Assembly (NCBI RefSeq): GCF_002167005.1
Contig: NZ_NHTN01000059.1
Span: 1 to 41,093 of the forward strand
Reading direction: 5' to 3'
Length of the DNA stretch: 41,093 nucleotides
Source: Indiicoccus explosivorum
Lineage (GTDB): Bacteria; Bacillota; Bacilli; Bacillales_A; Planococcaceae
The notes beneath the pieces are model-generated. The model was not told where the DNA came from. It did no database searches and saw only the letters and a program-made list of their open reading frames with translations. Each line of letters begins with the position of its first letter. Positions within the stretch are counted from its first letter, which is position 1. Both the position numbers and the translations under genes were made by a program. Below, piece by piece: positions 33,477 through 41,019 of the stretch.

Positions 33477-34216
33477 TGGATGGAATCAAAGTGCTGGAGC
33501 GCCGTGAATACAATTTCTTTACTGAACCCTGTCCGCATGCAGATCCGCTCTGTCCATTCTTCGAGCGAACCGGCGTCAGGTTCGGGCTGCAGCCCTTCAT
33601 CCGTACTCAGAAAGCTTATCCAGTCATCGAATTCCCAATGGGCGATGCCGCCTTCATGCGGCACCCGGCACTCGACGAGCGGCTGGGGGCGGATGTGGTT
33701 CTGGGAATATTCGGCCGCTGCCAGGAAATCGGCCATGTCCACCGGCTGCAGGCTGTATGTCTGGGAAGAAGTTTTGCCGTTCGGACGGTGGTAGCGGACG
33801 GTGGCATGTGTTTTATTCGACGTGACCCCCACTCGTGCAGCCGGAAAGAATCCGTCAAGGAGCTCACCGGATGTTTTAAGCAGAACCGGCTTCAGCCACT
33901 GATCCCCGAGATCGCACAAGTAACGGTTTCCTTTGTCGTCAAGCGCAATGACAGCTGCGTGCATGTGATCGGGATCGGGGTCATCGCCGATGGGGTACGC
34001 TTCGATTCCGTCCTGCCGGAACTCGTCCAGCAGCCAGAGGGCGAGGTCGAAACAGTTGCCGGTGACGCCGAATTGTTCATGGTGTTCCCGCATTAGGGAG
34101 ACGGAACGCTGCTTCGGGCCGCTTGTTTTATTGAAATGCCACGCTTTCGTCAGTGTTTCCATCGGGAATCGGTCGAATTTTCGCCAAGTGTGGAGGATGG
34201 ATTCGGGTGGGTTCAT
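33458..34216 (-). CDS. NAT/transglutaminase-like protein with a Cys-His-Asp triad
   Basis: A 252-residue soluble protein. TGNCFDLALWLLDEF has C55, DPDHMHAAVIAL has H84/H86, and NRYLCDLGDQW has D102/D105. The order and spacing (31 residues Cys-His, about 16 His-Asp) resemble arylamine N-acetyltransferases and transglutaminase-like enzymes. The rest (VRYHRPNGKTSSQTYSLQPVDMADFLAAAEYSQ) also fits the beta-barrel part of NAT-like proteins. Acyl donor and substrate are unknown. GGGAG lies 8 bases before the ATG. The last codons and stop are inside the terminator hairpin of the RDD gene. Confidence 0.75.
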   Translation of the reverse strand: MNPPESILHTWRKFDRFPMETLTKAWHFNKTSGPKQRSVSLMREHHEQFGVTGNCFDLALWLLDEFRQDGIEAYPIGDDPDPDHMHAAVIALDDKGNRYLCDLGDQWLKPVLLKTSGELLDGFFPAARVGVTSNKTHATVRYHRPNGKTSSQTYSLQPVDMADFLAAAEYSQNHIRPQPLVECRVPHEGGIAHWEFDDWISFLSTDEGLQPEPDAGSLEEWTERICMRTGFSKEIVFTALQHFDSIHKKESR

Positions 34217-34269
34217 GGGAAACGCTCCCTTTCGGGTGTTTTTTTTATTTTACCGGATATCGGCAGAGG

Positions 34270-34458
34270 ATTCGCGTAATTCAGGTGGTGATTTGCGTAA
34301 TTCAAGAGGGGATTCGCGTAATTCAGGGGATCATTCGTGTAACTCAGGTGGTGATTCGCGTAATTCGATGCACGATTCATGCCGTTGGTGGAAGGTTAGT
34401 GGAATTCAGAGGGAGATTAGTGGAACTCGAGGTCAGTTTAGTGGAATTCGGCAAATAC
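34270..34458. repeat. Nine-unit 21-bp tandem array
   Basis: Units begin at 34270, 34291, 34312, 34333, 34354, 34375, 34396, 34417 and 34438, all in register. The first five share ATTCGCGTAATTC (with single changes), the sixth is degenerate, and the last three share TTAGTGGAATTC. The 21-bp period keeps reading frames open on both strands, giving spurious heptapeptide repeats such as DSRNSGG. It fills the divergent gap between the NAT-like gene and the oxidoreductase gene (34217-34522). Confidence 0.9.
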
Positions 34459-34471
34459 GGAATCCCTTCTT

Positions 34472-34501
34472 TTGGAATCCGGCCTCCGAGAATTTTATAA
34501 T
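34472..34501 (+). promoter_or_regulatory. Promoter of the MDR oxidoreductase gene
   Basis: TTGGAA (34472-34477) and a perfect TATAAT (34496-34501) are spaced by 18 bases, directly after the 21-bp array and 8 bases before AGGAGGG. Confidence 0.75.
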
Positions 34502-34522
34502 AAACACCAGGAGGGTGATACC

Positions 34523-35560
34523 ATGAGCAGCGAAATGATGAAAGCCATCGGATTCCGGAAACCGGGCAGCATCGAGGAACCGATGGACCTTGAAATGATC
34601 GAAGTGGAACGGCCGAAACCGGAAGGCCGCGATTTGCTCGTCCAGGTGAAGGCGGTGTCCGTCAACCCGACGGATCTGCGCACGCGCGATGCGAAGAAGA
34701 AAGAGGATGATTCGTTCACGATTGTCGGACGGGATGCGGCCGGAATCGTGGTGGAGACCGGCGGAGACTGCACGCTGTTCAGACCGGGCGATGAAGTATG
34801 GTATGCGGGCACGAGCAACCGGCCGGGTTCGCAGAGCGAATACCACCTGGTCGACGAGCGCATTGTCGGCAGGAAGCCGAAAAACCTGGATTTCGCTCAG
34901 GCGGCCGCCTTGCCGCTGACGAGTCTGACCGCGTACGAAGCGTTCTTTGAACGGCTCGGCCTGCCGGAAGATCCGGAAGCGAATAAAGGAAAAACCGTGC
35001 TGATCATCGGTGCGGCGGGCGGTGTCGGTTCGATTGCCACGCAAATCGCGAAACTGGCGGGTCTCACAGTCATCGGCACAGCTTCCCGCCTGCAGACGAC
35101 GGAATGGGCGAATGAGCATGGCGCCGACCACGTCATCAACCACAAAGTCCGGTTCGCGCCGCAGCTCAAGGAAATCGGATTCGATTCCGTCGATTTCATC
35201 TTCTGCCTCTCCGCGCCGGATGAACATATGGCGAACATGGCGGAAGTGATTGCACCGCAGGGCAGGATCTGTTCCATCCTTCCGGTGTTCCAGGCGCTCG
35301 ACCGCCAGCTGTTCATGAAAAGCGTGACGTTCGCTTACGAGCTCATGTATACCCGCTCGGTCTACCAGACGAAGGATATGATCGAGCAGCACAAGTTTCT
35401 CGATAAGCTGGCGGACTGGGCGGATGAAGGCAAAATCGAAACGACGAAGACCGAGCATTTCACACCGATCAGCCCGGTCACGCTGAAAGAAGCTTACGCT
35501 AACCTGCTGACCGGCCGCACCATTGGAAAACTCGTCGTCGAAGGCCCGTTCGAGGAATAA
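34523..35560 (+). CDS. Zinc-type alcohol dehydrogenase-like / quinone oxidoreductase family protein
   Basis: A 345-residue medium-chain dehydrogenase/reductase. The GroES-like N-terminal half has VSVNPTDLRTR and VGRDAAGIVVETG, and the NADPH-binding half has IIGAAGGVGSIATQIAKL (161-178). The cysteine and histidine zinc ligands of true alcohol dehydrogenases are missing, so it is a zinc-free quinone- or enone-reductase type. AGGAGGG is 7 bases before the ATG. The convergent tetR gene shares its terminator. The substrate is unknown; stress by electrophiles is a usual inducer of relatives. Confidence 0.92.
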   Translation: MSSEMMKAIGFRKPGSIEEPMDLEMIEVERPKPEGRDLLVQVKAVSVNPTDLRTRDAKKKEDDSFTIVGRDAAGIVVETGGDCTLFRPGDEVWYAGTSNRPGSQSEYHLVDERIVGRKPKNLDFAQAAALPLTSLTAYEAFFERLGLPEDPEANKGKTVLIIGAAGGVGSIATQIAKLAGLTVIGTASRLQTTEWANEHGADHVINHKVRFAPQLKEIGFDSVDFIFCLSAPDEHMANMAEVIAPQGRICSILPVFQALDRQLFMKSVTFAYELMYTRSVYQTKDMIEQHKFLDKLADWADEGKIETTKTEHFTPISPVTLKEAYANLLTGRTIGKLVVEGPFEE

Positions 35561-35591
35561 ACGAAGCGGAGCTGCAAGGATTCCTGGCCAA

Positions 35592-35613
35592 CTAGTGAAA
35601 TTCGCACAACTCC
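35592..35613. repeat. Possible isolated remnant of the 21-bp repeat
   Basis: CTAGTGAAATTCGCACAACTCC joins features of both unit types of the array at 34270 (TTAGTGGAATTC and ATTCGCGTAATTC). It lies on the far side of the oxidoreductase gene. Confidence 0.4.
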
Positions 35614-35626
35614 ATACGGACACGAC

Positions 35627-35660
35627 GAAAAAGCCGGCTCCCCCAAGAGCCGGCTTTTCC
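35627..35660. terminator. Bidirectional terminator between the oxidoreductase and tetR genes
   Basis: AAAAGCCGGCTC (35629-35640), loop of 6, GAGCCGGCTTTT (35647-35658). A-run and T-run on either side allow use on both strands. Confidence 0.92.
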
Positions 35661-36281
35661 TTATTTCGCAATTCCCCGCCAGAAGAAGTCGATCATCTCT
35701 CCGGCCGCGGCTTCGACGGAAGGGAAGATGCCTTCATTCGCTGAATTCCGGTAATTGCCGATGCGGAGCAGCGAGTTGTAGGCGTGCGCGTAGAATTTCG
35801 TATTTCCTTCCGCGATTTCGCCGCTTGCCGCAGCCTCTTCGAAGGCCCGTTCCAGCACGCTGAACAGCTGGTTCTCCGCCTCCTGCATCTCCTTCATCTG
35901 CTCGGCCGTCAAAATGTTCCGCGTTTCCCGCATGTAGGCGTCCATATCGATATCGACCGTTGCCCGCAAATGGGCGACAGCGACATTTTCCAGCCGCTCC
36001 CGGAGCGGCGTGTCTTCCTGCAGCATGGCTTCCATGTATTCCCGGATGCGGACCATCAGCTGCAGCATCGTCTCCGTGAAAAGTTCGGCTTTACTGCCGT
36101 AATAGTAGTAAACCGTCGCTTTCGTGACATGGCATTTCGCCGCCACGTCATCGACTGAGACGTTCTTATAGCCATGAGCGAAGAAAAGATCCGCTGCCGC
36201 GCGGAGGATCTGTCCCTGTGTCGGTTCTTTCTGTTCATCAGCGCGGGGCCGGCCCGGCGCCCGTTTTTTTCTGGCGCTCAC
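35661..36281 (-). CDS. TetR/AcrR-family transcriptional regulator
   Basis: A 206-residue repressor. After a basic N-terminus (RKKRAPGRPRADEQKE) the helix-turn-helix region reads ILRAAADLFFAHGYKNVSVDDVAAKCHVTKATVYYYYGSKAELF, followed by a helical ligand domain. It is divergent from the MMPL exporter gene with overlapping promoters, so it most likely represses that exporter. The GTG at 36281 is 9 bases after TAAGGAG; the ATG two codons upstream (36287) is only 3 bases from it. Inducer unknown. Confidence 0.92.
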   Translation of the reverse strand: MSARKKRAPGRPRADEQKEPTQGQILRAAADLFFAHGYKNVSVDDVAAKCHVTKATVYYYYGSKAELFTETMLQLMVRIREYMEAMLQEDTPLRERLENVAVAHLRATVDIDMDAYMRETRNILTAEQMKEMQEAENQLFSVLERAFEEAAASGEIAEGNTKFYAHAYNSLLRIGNYRNSANEGIFPSVEAAAGEMIDFFWRGIAK

Positions 36282-36363
36282 ATTCATTCGCTCCTTATCG
36301 GTCGATCGATTGTTTTATTCCATAAAGTTCCTGCCGCTGGATTGTCAGGGGTAAGGTAAATAA

Positions 36364-36417
36364 ATTATAGCATACCATCATCGTTTTATTGAATATTAAC
36401 TGTAGAGTATATATAAT
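36364..36417. promoter_or_regulatory. Overlapping divergent promoters of tetR and the MMPL gene
   Basis: On + TTGAAT (36389-36394) and TATAAT (36412-36417) are spaced by 17 bases. On - a TATAAT (36364-36369) has a weak -35 (TTCAAT, 36388-36393) that shares bases with the + strand -35. A repressor bound here would affect both. I could not define a clean TetR palindrome. Confidence 0.65.
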
Positions 36418-36448
36418 TAATTTATTGCTGAACGGTAAAGGAGAATGA

Positions 36449-38653
36449 ATGATGGGGGATTTTTTGACAAAATGGGGCGGCGCGGTCGCCGGCCCGAAAA
36501 CGCGCTGGCTGACGGTAATCGTCTGGGTGCTCATCGTCGGCATTCTGTCGGCGGTGTGGCCGCAGGTGAATGAAGAAGAGGCGGGGGGAAGCGATCTGCT
36601 TCCGGCAAGCGCCATGTCGTCGGAAGCGGCCGCGATCCTGGAAGAGCAGTTCCCGAACACGGCCGGTGTGCCGCTGCTGATCGTCTGGAACCGCGAAGGC
36701 GGACTGGAACAGGCGGATTTCACCGCCGTCCAGGAACTGTATGCCGGTCTGTCCGAGGACCCAGTGGCCGAGCAGTCGCTCGTGCCGCCGCTTGCGGAGC
36801 TTCCGCCGCCCGCATTGCTTCAGCAGGCATCAGAAGATGCGGAAGCGCTGACGACGCCGGTGTTTTTCAATGAGGAAGCGCTGACGGAAGAATTTCAGCC
36901 GGCACTGGAGGAGCTGGAGTCCCGGATTTCGGCACTCACCGGGGAAGCGGCCTTTTCGGAGGCTGTTGGGGAAGAAGGGCTCCGCGTCCGGTTCACCGGA
37001 CCGGTCGGCATCCAGACGGACGCGACGGAACTGTTCAGCCAGGCGGATGTGACGCTCTTGCTCGCGACGGTCGCGCTCGTCCTCGTCCTGCTCGTCCTGC
37101 TGTACCGCTCGCCGATTTTGGCGCTTGTGCCGCTGATCGGTGTCGGGTTCGCGTACGGCGTCATTTCGCCGTTTCTCGGATTCCTCGCCGACAATGGCTG
37201 GATTACGGTCGATGCACAGGCCGTTTCGATCATGACGGTGCTCTTGTTCGGGGCCGGGACGGATTACTGCCTGTTCCTCGTGTCGCGCTACCGGGACGAG
37301 CTTCAGACGGAACGCGATAAGTTCAGCGCGCTGAAACTGGCCATCGCCAATTCGGGCGGCGCCATCGCGGTCAGCGCGCTGACGACGGCCGCGGGGCTTC
37401 TTACGCTCGGACTTGCGTATTATGCGTCCTATGACCGGTTTGCGGTGCCATTCTCGACCGCGATCATCATCATGGGTATCGCCGTGCTGACGCTGCTGCC
37501 GGCCCTGCTCGCCATTTTCGGGCGCGCCGCATTCTTCCCGTTCGTTCCGAGGACGGAAGAAATGATCCGCGAAAAAGAGGAAAAGAAAGGGAAGAAGATC
37601 CGCCGCCTGAAAACCCGGAGCCGCTTCAGTCTTGCGGCCGGCAAGGCGGTGACGGAGAAGCCGTGGCCGATCATCATTGCGTGCCTCATCCTGCTCGGGG
37701 GTCTCGCCTTGATTGCGCCGCGGATCGAAACGACATATGGCCTGCTGGACTCGTTCCCGGAAGAGATGCCGTCACGCGAAGGATTCGCCATTATCGCCGA
37801 GCACTACCCCGCCGGAGAAATTGCGCCGGCCGACGTGATTGCAGACACGGAGGGGGAACCGGTTTTATTGGCTGAAACGCTCGCGGAAGCGGGGTACATC
37901 GCCAGTGTCAGCGAACCGGTGCCGGGAGAGGGAAATCCGGACATCCAGCGCGTGCAGGTCACGTTCGAAGAAGATCCGTATGCCGATGAAACGGTGGCGC
38001 GCATCCCTGAACTGAAAGCGGCCGCCGCGGAAGCCTTGGAAGAAGCGGGCGTCGTGGACGCTTCGGAAAAAGTGTGGATCGGCGGGGAAACAGCGGTGCT
38101 GTACGATACCCAGGAAATCACGAGCCGCGACCAGGCCGTCATCATCCCGGTCGTACTCGCCATCATTGCGGTGCTGCTGCTCGTGTACTTGCGCTCCGCC
38201 GTGGCGATGACGTATTTACTGGCGACGGTGGTGCTGTCGTACTTCTCGGCGCTCGGCCTCGGCTGGCTCATCATCCATTACGGTTTGGGCGAACCGGCGA
38301 TGCAGGGGCTCATCCCTTTGTACGCGTTCGTCTTCCTCGTCGCCCTCGGCGGGGATTACAACATCTTCATGATTTCGAGCATCTGGAAAAACCGGGAGAA
38401 GATGCCGCTGAAGCAGGCCATCGCGGAAGGGGTGAGCGAGACGAGCAGCGTCATCACATCCGCCGGCCTCATCCTCGCCGGCACGTTCGCGGTGCTCGCC
38501 GTCCTGCCGCTGCAGGTGCTCGTCCAGTTCGGAATCGTCACTGCGGTCGGCATTCTGCTCGATACGTTCATCGTCCGGCCGCTTCTCGTGCCGGCGATCA
38601 CGACGGTCCTCGGCCGCTATGCGTTTTGGCCGGGCCGGCTGTGGAAAAAATAA
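36449..38653 (+). CDS. MMPL family RND-type transporter
   Basis: A 734-residue membrane protein of the MMPL branch of RND exporters. Two repeats are seen, each with one membrane segment, a large outside domain (about 40-195 and 430-560) and five more segments. The proton-relay pairs of MmpL proteins are present as GTDY (D272-Y273) and GGDY (D636-Y637). A basic cytoplasmic stretch (EEKKGKKIRRLKTRSR, 377-392) joins the halves. AAAGGAG is 5 bases before the first ATG and 8 before the second. Likely exports lipids, siderophores or drugs; the TetR neighbour suggests induction by its substrate. Confidence 0.94.
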   Translation: MMGDFLTKWGGAVAGPKTRWLTVIVWVLIVGILSAVWPQVNEEEAGGSDLLPASAMSSEAAAILEEQFPNTAGVPLLIVWNREGGLEQADFTAVQELYAGLSEDPVAEQSLVPPLAELPPPALLQQASEDAEALTTPVFFNEEALTEEFQPALEELESRISALTGEAAFSEAVGEEGLRVRFTGPVGIQTDATELFSQADVTLLLATVALVLVLLVLLYRSPILALVPLIGVGFAYGVISPFLGFLADNGWITVDAQAVSIMTVLLFGAGTDYCLFLVSRYRDELQTERDKFSALKLAIANSGGAIAVSALTTAAGLLTLGLAYYASYDRFAVPFSTAIIIMGIAVLTLLPALLAIFGRAAFFPFVPRTEEMIREKEEKKGKKIRRLKTRSRFSLAAGKAVTEKPWPIIIACLILLGGLALIAPRIETTYGLLDSFPEEMPSREGFAIIAEHYPAGEIAPADVIADTEGEPVLLAETLAEAGYIASVSEPVPGEGNPDIQRVQVTFEEDPYADETVARIPELKAAAAEALEEAGVVDASEKVWIGGETAVLYDTQEITSRDQAVIIPVVLAIIAVLLLVYLRSAVAMTYLLATVVLSYFSALGLGWLIIHYGLGEPAMQGLIPLYAFVFLVALGGDYNIFMISSIWKNREKMPLKQAIAEGVSETSSVITSAGLILAGTFAVLAVLPLQVLVQFGIVTAVGILLDTFIVRPLLVPAITTVLGRYAFWPGRLWKK

Positions 38654-38659
38654 TTTCGG

Positions 38660-38686
38660 GCCTCCTGTGATACAGGAGGCTTTTTT
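38660..38686 (+). terminator. MMPL gene terminator
   Basis: GCCTCCTGT (38660-38668) pairs with ACAGGAGGC (38672-38680), followed by six T. Confidence 0.93.
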
Positions 38687-38717
38687 GGGTACAGGAAAAG
38701 TGAAGGGCGGTGGCGGA

Positions 38718-39380
38718 ATGAAGGGGAAGCTTTCATTTACATACGAAACGCCGAAGAAGCGGCGCCTCGTGTTCACATCGGCGGAACTGAGCGCGGAAGA
38801 CGCGATTCTGTTCGCCGGGGATCTGGATAAGACCGGCCGGGCGAAGGATGTGGAATTCATCGACCGGCACGACAGCTCGTGGACGATGAAAGAACTGAAA
38901 GGCTATGTGAAGGGCGTGGAGACCGACCCGCATAACGTCCGCGTCTTTTTCGACGGCGGCTTCAACCGGGAGACGAAGCGGGCGGGGCTAGGCTGTGCGA
39001 TCTACTATGAGCAGAACGGCAAAAAATACCGATTGCGGCGCAATGCGCCGGCGGACGGCATCGATTCGAACAACGAAGCGGAATACGCGGCGTTCTTTTT
39101 CGCGCTGCAGGAGCTGGATCTGCTCGGTGTCCATCATTTGCCGGTCGAATTCATCGGTGACTCCCAAGTCGTCATCAGCCAGCTGGCGGGCGACTGGCCG
39201 GTACTGGAACCAGAGCTGAACCGCTGGGCGGACCGCATCGAGCAGAAGATGGAATCCCTCGGCATCGAACCGGAATACGCCCAAGTTTCCCGCAAGAAGA
39301 ACCTCGAAGCCGACCAGCTGGCCACTCAGGCACTCAACGGCATCGACATCAGCGGCGCCGTCGAAATTAAAGGGGATTGA
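38718..39380 (+). CDS. RNase HI-like (reverse-transcriptase-like) protein
   Basis: A 220-residue protein. The C-terminal RNase H fold (about 73-205) has the acidic residues D79 (VFFDGG), E120 (SNNEAEYAA), D148 (IGDSQVV) and D199 (LEADQLA), a complete D-E-D-D set. The N-terminal 70 residues are not an RNase H domain and resemble the extra region of B. subtilis YpeP/YpdQ-like proteins. It may remove RNA from RNA-DNA hybrids. The ribosome site is weak (GGCGGTGG), and the gene starts just after the MMPL terminator. Confidence 0.88.
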   Translation: MKGKLSFTYETPKKRRLVFTSAELSAEDAILFAGDLDKTGRAKDVEFIDRHDSSWTMKELKGYVKGVETDPHNVRVFFDGGFNRETKRAGLGCAIYYEQNGKKYRLRRNAPADGIDSNNEAEYAAFFFALQELDLLGVHHLPVEFIGDSQVVISQLAGDWPVLEPELNRWADRIEQKMESLGIEPEYAQVSRKKNLEADQLATQALNGIDISGAVEIKGD

Positions 39381-39434
39381 CTGGGGCGGCATTCGGGTAT
39401 ACAGAAGCATGCTTTATCAGGGAGTGTTAAAGGA

Positions 39435-39483
39435 GTGCCAGGCACCGGTTGTTGCAATTTTCGATCAACTAGTGCCTGGCACC
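39435..39483. repeat. GTGCC(A/T)GGCAC inverted repeat
   Basis: GTGCCAGGCAC (39435-39445) and GTGCCTGGCACC (39472-39483) form an 11-bp inverted repeat with an inner GTTG/CAAC pairing. Each arm is itself almost palindromic. It recalls short intergenic GTGCCTGGCACC repeats I remember from other Bacillales genomes. The gap 39381-39578 otherwise holds only the promoter below. Confidence 0.6.
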
Positions 39484-39499
39484 AATTTCATAAATTTTC

Positions 39500-39528
39500 T
39501 GTAAAATTAGCCGGAAACATGGTACAAT
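39500..39528 (+). promoter_or_regulatory. Putative promoter of the 126-residue hypothetical gene
   Basis: TACAAT (39523-39528) preceded by TGG, with TGTAAA (39500-39505) at 17 bases. Confidence 0.5.
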
Positions 39529-39578
39529 AGAAAAAAGTGCAGGCGGGTCTTCCGTACTGCATAACTGGAGGAAACAAT

Positions 39579-39959
39579 ATGCTTCTTACTGGACAGACAG
39601 AGCAAACCGGAAGGCCCGAAGATGTATGGAAATTGTACAGCGAACTGAAGGAAGCCGTACGGCGCTATGTACCGTCACCGGAAGAGATGGAAGAAGACGA
39701 CCTTTCCTGCCGGCTCATCATGGGCCTCGCCGGCCGTGAACCGGAAAATGAAGCGGAATCCCTTGAAGCGATCAGCCTGATGGCGTTTTTGCTGGAGGAG
39801 CACGGGTGGCACGAGGATGCTGAAGAGCAGCTTGTCATCGACGGACTTACAGCACGGGCCGCGCTCGTTTCGCCTTCACCGGGCCGGCTGCGGAAATCGA
39901 TGCTGGAGCAGATCCACGCATTCTGCGGCTTGGAAGCAGGTCAGGCGGCAGCAGAATAA
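39579..39959 (+). CDS. Hypothetical protein, 126 residues
   Basis: I do not recognise a family. The acidic soluble protein looks helical: VWKLYSELKEAVRRYVPSPEEMEEDD, then EAESLEAISLMAFLLEEHGWHEDAEEQLVIDGL and a final LRKSMLEQIHAFCGLEAG. No signal peptide or membrane segment is seen. The strong TGGAGGAA 7 bases before the ATG, its own promoter and a terminator make it a real gene. It converges on a methyltransferase gene. Confidence 0.78.
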   Translation: MLLTGQTEQTGRPEDVWKLYSELKEAVRRYVPSPEEMEEDDLSCRLIMGLAGREPENEAESLEAISLMAFLLEEHGWHEDAEEQLVIDGLTARAALVSPSPGRLRKSMLEQIHAFCGLEAGQAAAE

Positions 39960-40003
39960 AACGAAAGAGCGCCGGTCCTTTAGGGGACGGCGCTCTTTCG
40001 TTA
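39960..40003. terminator. Bidirectional terminator, hypothetical gene and methyltransferase gene
   Basis: AACGAAAGAGCGCC pairs with GGCGCTCTTTCGTT, inner bases GTCC/GGAC, loop of about 5. It touches the methyltransferase stop codon on the minus strand. Confidence 0.9.
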
Positions 40004-40732
40004 TTTTCGGCAGGATAGGACGAGGAACAGCGGAATGCGCTGCCGGCGCCGGAATTCTTCTTTTGTGGCGAAATGTTCCGGCCGCGGCGCACATTCTTTG
40101 AGTGCTTCGACAGTGAAACCAGCTTCTGCCGCCGCGGTAAAGTAGTCTTCGACCGTGCGGTGGTACTTGGTGACCCGCTCGCCGATCCAAGGTTCCTCCC
40201 GACTGCCCGTCCGGAAGTAATCATCGACGAGCCAGGAAGTCCGGCCGCCGGCTTCTTTCGCGCTCTCAGGAGAAGACGTTAGCACCGGGTGCTGGACACT
40301 GAACACGAACTGGCCGGCTGCAGCCAAAGACGTGTAGACTTCCTGGAACAATCCGCGGATATCCGGCAAGTAATGGAACACCATGCGCGATAAAATCACA
40401 TCGTACGGCTCATCCGATGCCCGCCACTCCTCAAGGCCGAGATGCTGCACCGAACTTCTCGTGCCGTACAGGGTCCGGACGGCCGCCTCCACCATATTCG
40501 CGGAACCGTCGATGCCATCGAAATGCGCGCATCCTTCATCGAGCAGCGACTTTCCGAATCGGGCATCCCCGCAGCCGAGGTCGAGTACCCGCTTATTGCG
40601 GACTTGCCCGATCAGTTCGCGGAGCACCGGCTCTTCCATCGCATTATTCGGACTTCCATCCCGATTCCGCCGTTCCAGAAAATTCTCGAAAAACGCCTGC
40701 TCATCATAGACTGAAGAGCCATTTTCAGCCAT
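40001..40732 (-). CDS. Class I SAM-dependent methyltransferase
   Basis: A 243-residue methyltransferase. Motif I is VLDLGCGDARFG (about 49-60), the acid after strand 2 is in GIDGSANMVEAA, and the fourth strand is EPYDVILSRMVFHYLPD, followed by FVFSVQHPV. This is the methyltransferase-11/25 type; HPVLTSS and the DDYFRTGSREEPW segment suggest a small-molecule acceptor. AAGGAGG is 7 bases before the ATG. No neighbour points to a pathway. It is unrelated in context to the methyltransferase at 12744. Confidence 0.88.
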   Translation of the reverse strand: MAENGSSVYDEQAFFENFLERRNRDGSPNNAMEEPVLRELIGQVRNKRVLDLGCGDARFGKSLLDEGCAHFDGIDGSANMVEAAVRTLYGTRSSVQHLGLEEWRASDEPYDVILSRMVFHYLPDIRGLFQEVYTSLAAAGQFVFSVQHPVLTSSPESAKEAGGRTSWLVDDYFRTGSREEPWIGERVTKYHRTVEDYFTAAAEAGFTVEALKECAPRPEHFATKEEFRRRQRIPLFLVLSCRK

Positions 40733-40831
40733 GGGAATCCCTCCTTCATTCGCATTCGACTAATTATACAGGTTTTCTTTCTCAGAGGGACCGATGACAC
40801 CTCCGGAACACCGCTTTCCAGCAATAAACGA

Positions 40832-40860
40832 TTGAAATTTTCAGCTGTGTATGCTATTCT
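40832..40860 (+). promoter_or_regulatory. tRNA-Ser promoter
   Basis: TTGAAA (40832-40837) and TATTCT (40855-40860, with an extended TGC) are spaced by 17 bases, 15 bases before the mature 5' end. Confidence 0.6.
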
Positions 40861-40875
40861 TTACATCGTCATCGT

Positions 40876-40963
40876 GGAGATGTACCCAAGAGGCTGAAGG
40901 GGGCTGACTCGAAATCAGCTAGGGCGTGCAAGCGCCGCGGGGGTTCAAATCCTCTCATCTCCG
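40876..40963 (+). tRNA. tRNA-Ser (CGA)
   Basis: The acceptor stem pairs GGAGATG with CATCTCC; the anticodon stem GCTGA/TCAGC closes loop CTCGAAA, giving CGA at 40910-40912. A long variable arm (AGGGCGTGCAAGCGCCGC) marks a serine tRNA, and the T-loop is GGTTCAAATCC. The discriminator is G; CCA is not encoded. Confidence 0.96.
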
Positions 40964-40969
40964 CTAGTG

Positions 40970-41012
40970 AAAAACCGCCAGGCCGGAATTGTTCCGGCCT
41001 GACGGTTTTTTT
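40970..41012 (+). terminator. tRNA-Ser terminator
   Basis: CCGCCAGGCCGGAA pairs with TTCCGGCCTGACGG (one mismatch), with A-run before and seven T after. Confidence 0.93.
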
Positions 41013-41019
41013 GTATGCG

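Noticed and set aside
34270-34458. CRISPR array
   Set aside because: Units are contiguous 21-bp tandem copies with no unique spacers of constant length and no cas genes nearby.
34153-34526. Two short frames with heptapeptide repeats
   Set aside because: They arise only because the 21-bp repeat is a multiple of three. They have no ribosome site and run into flanking genes.
34433-35671. A 412-residue open frame on the minus strand over the oxidoreductase gene
   Set aside because: It is a mirror frame produced by codon bias of the real + gene, which has clear MDR motifs, promoter and ribosome site.
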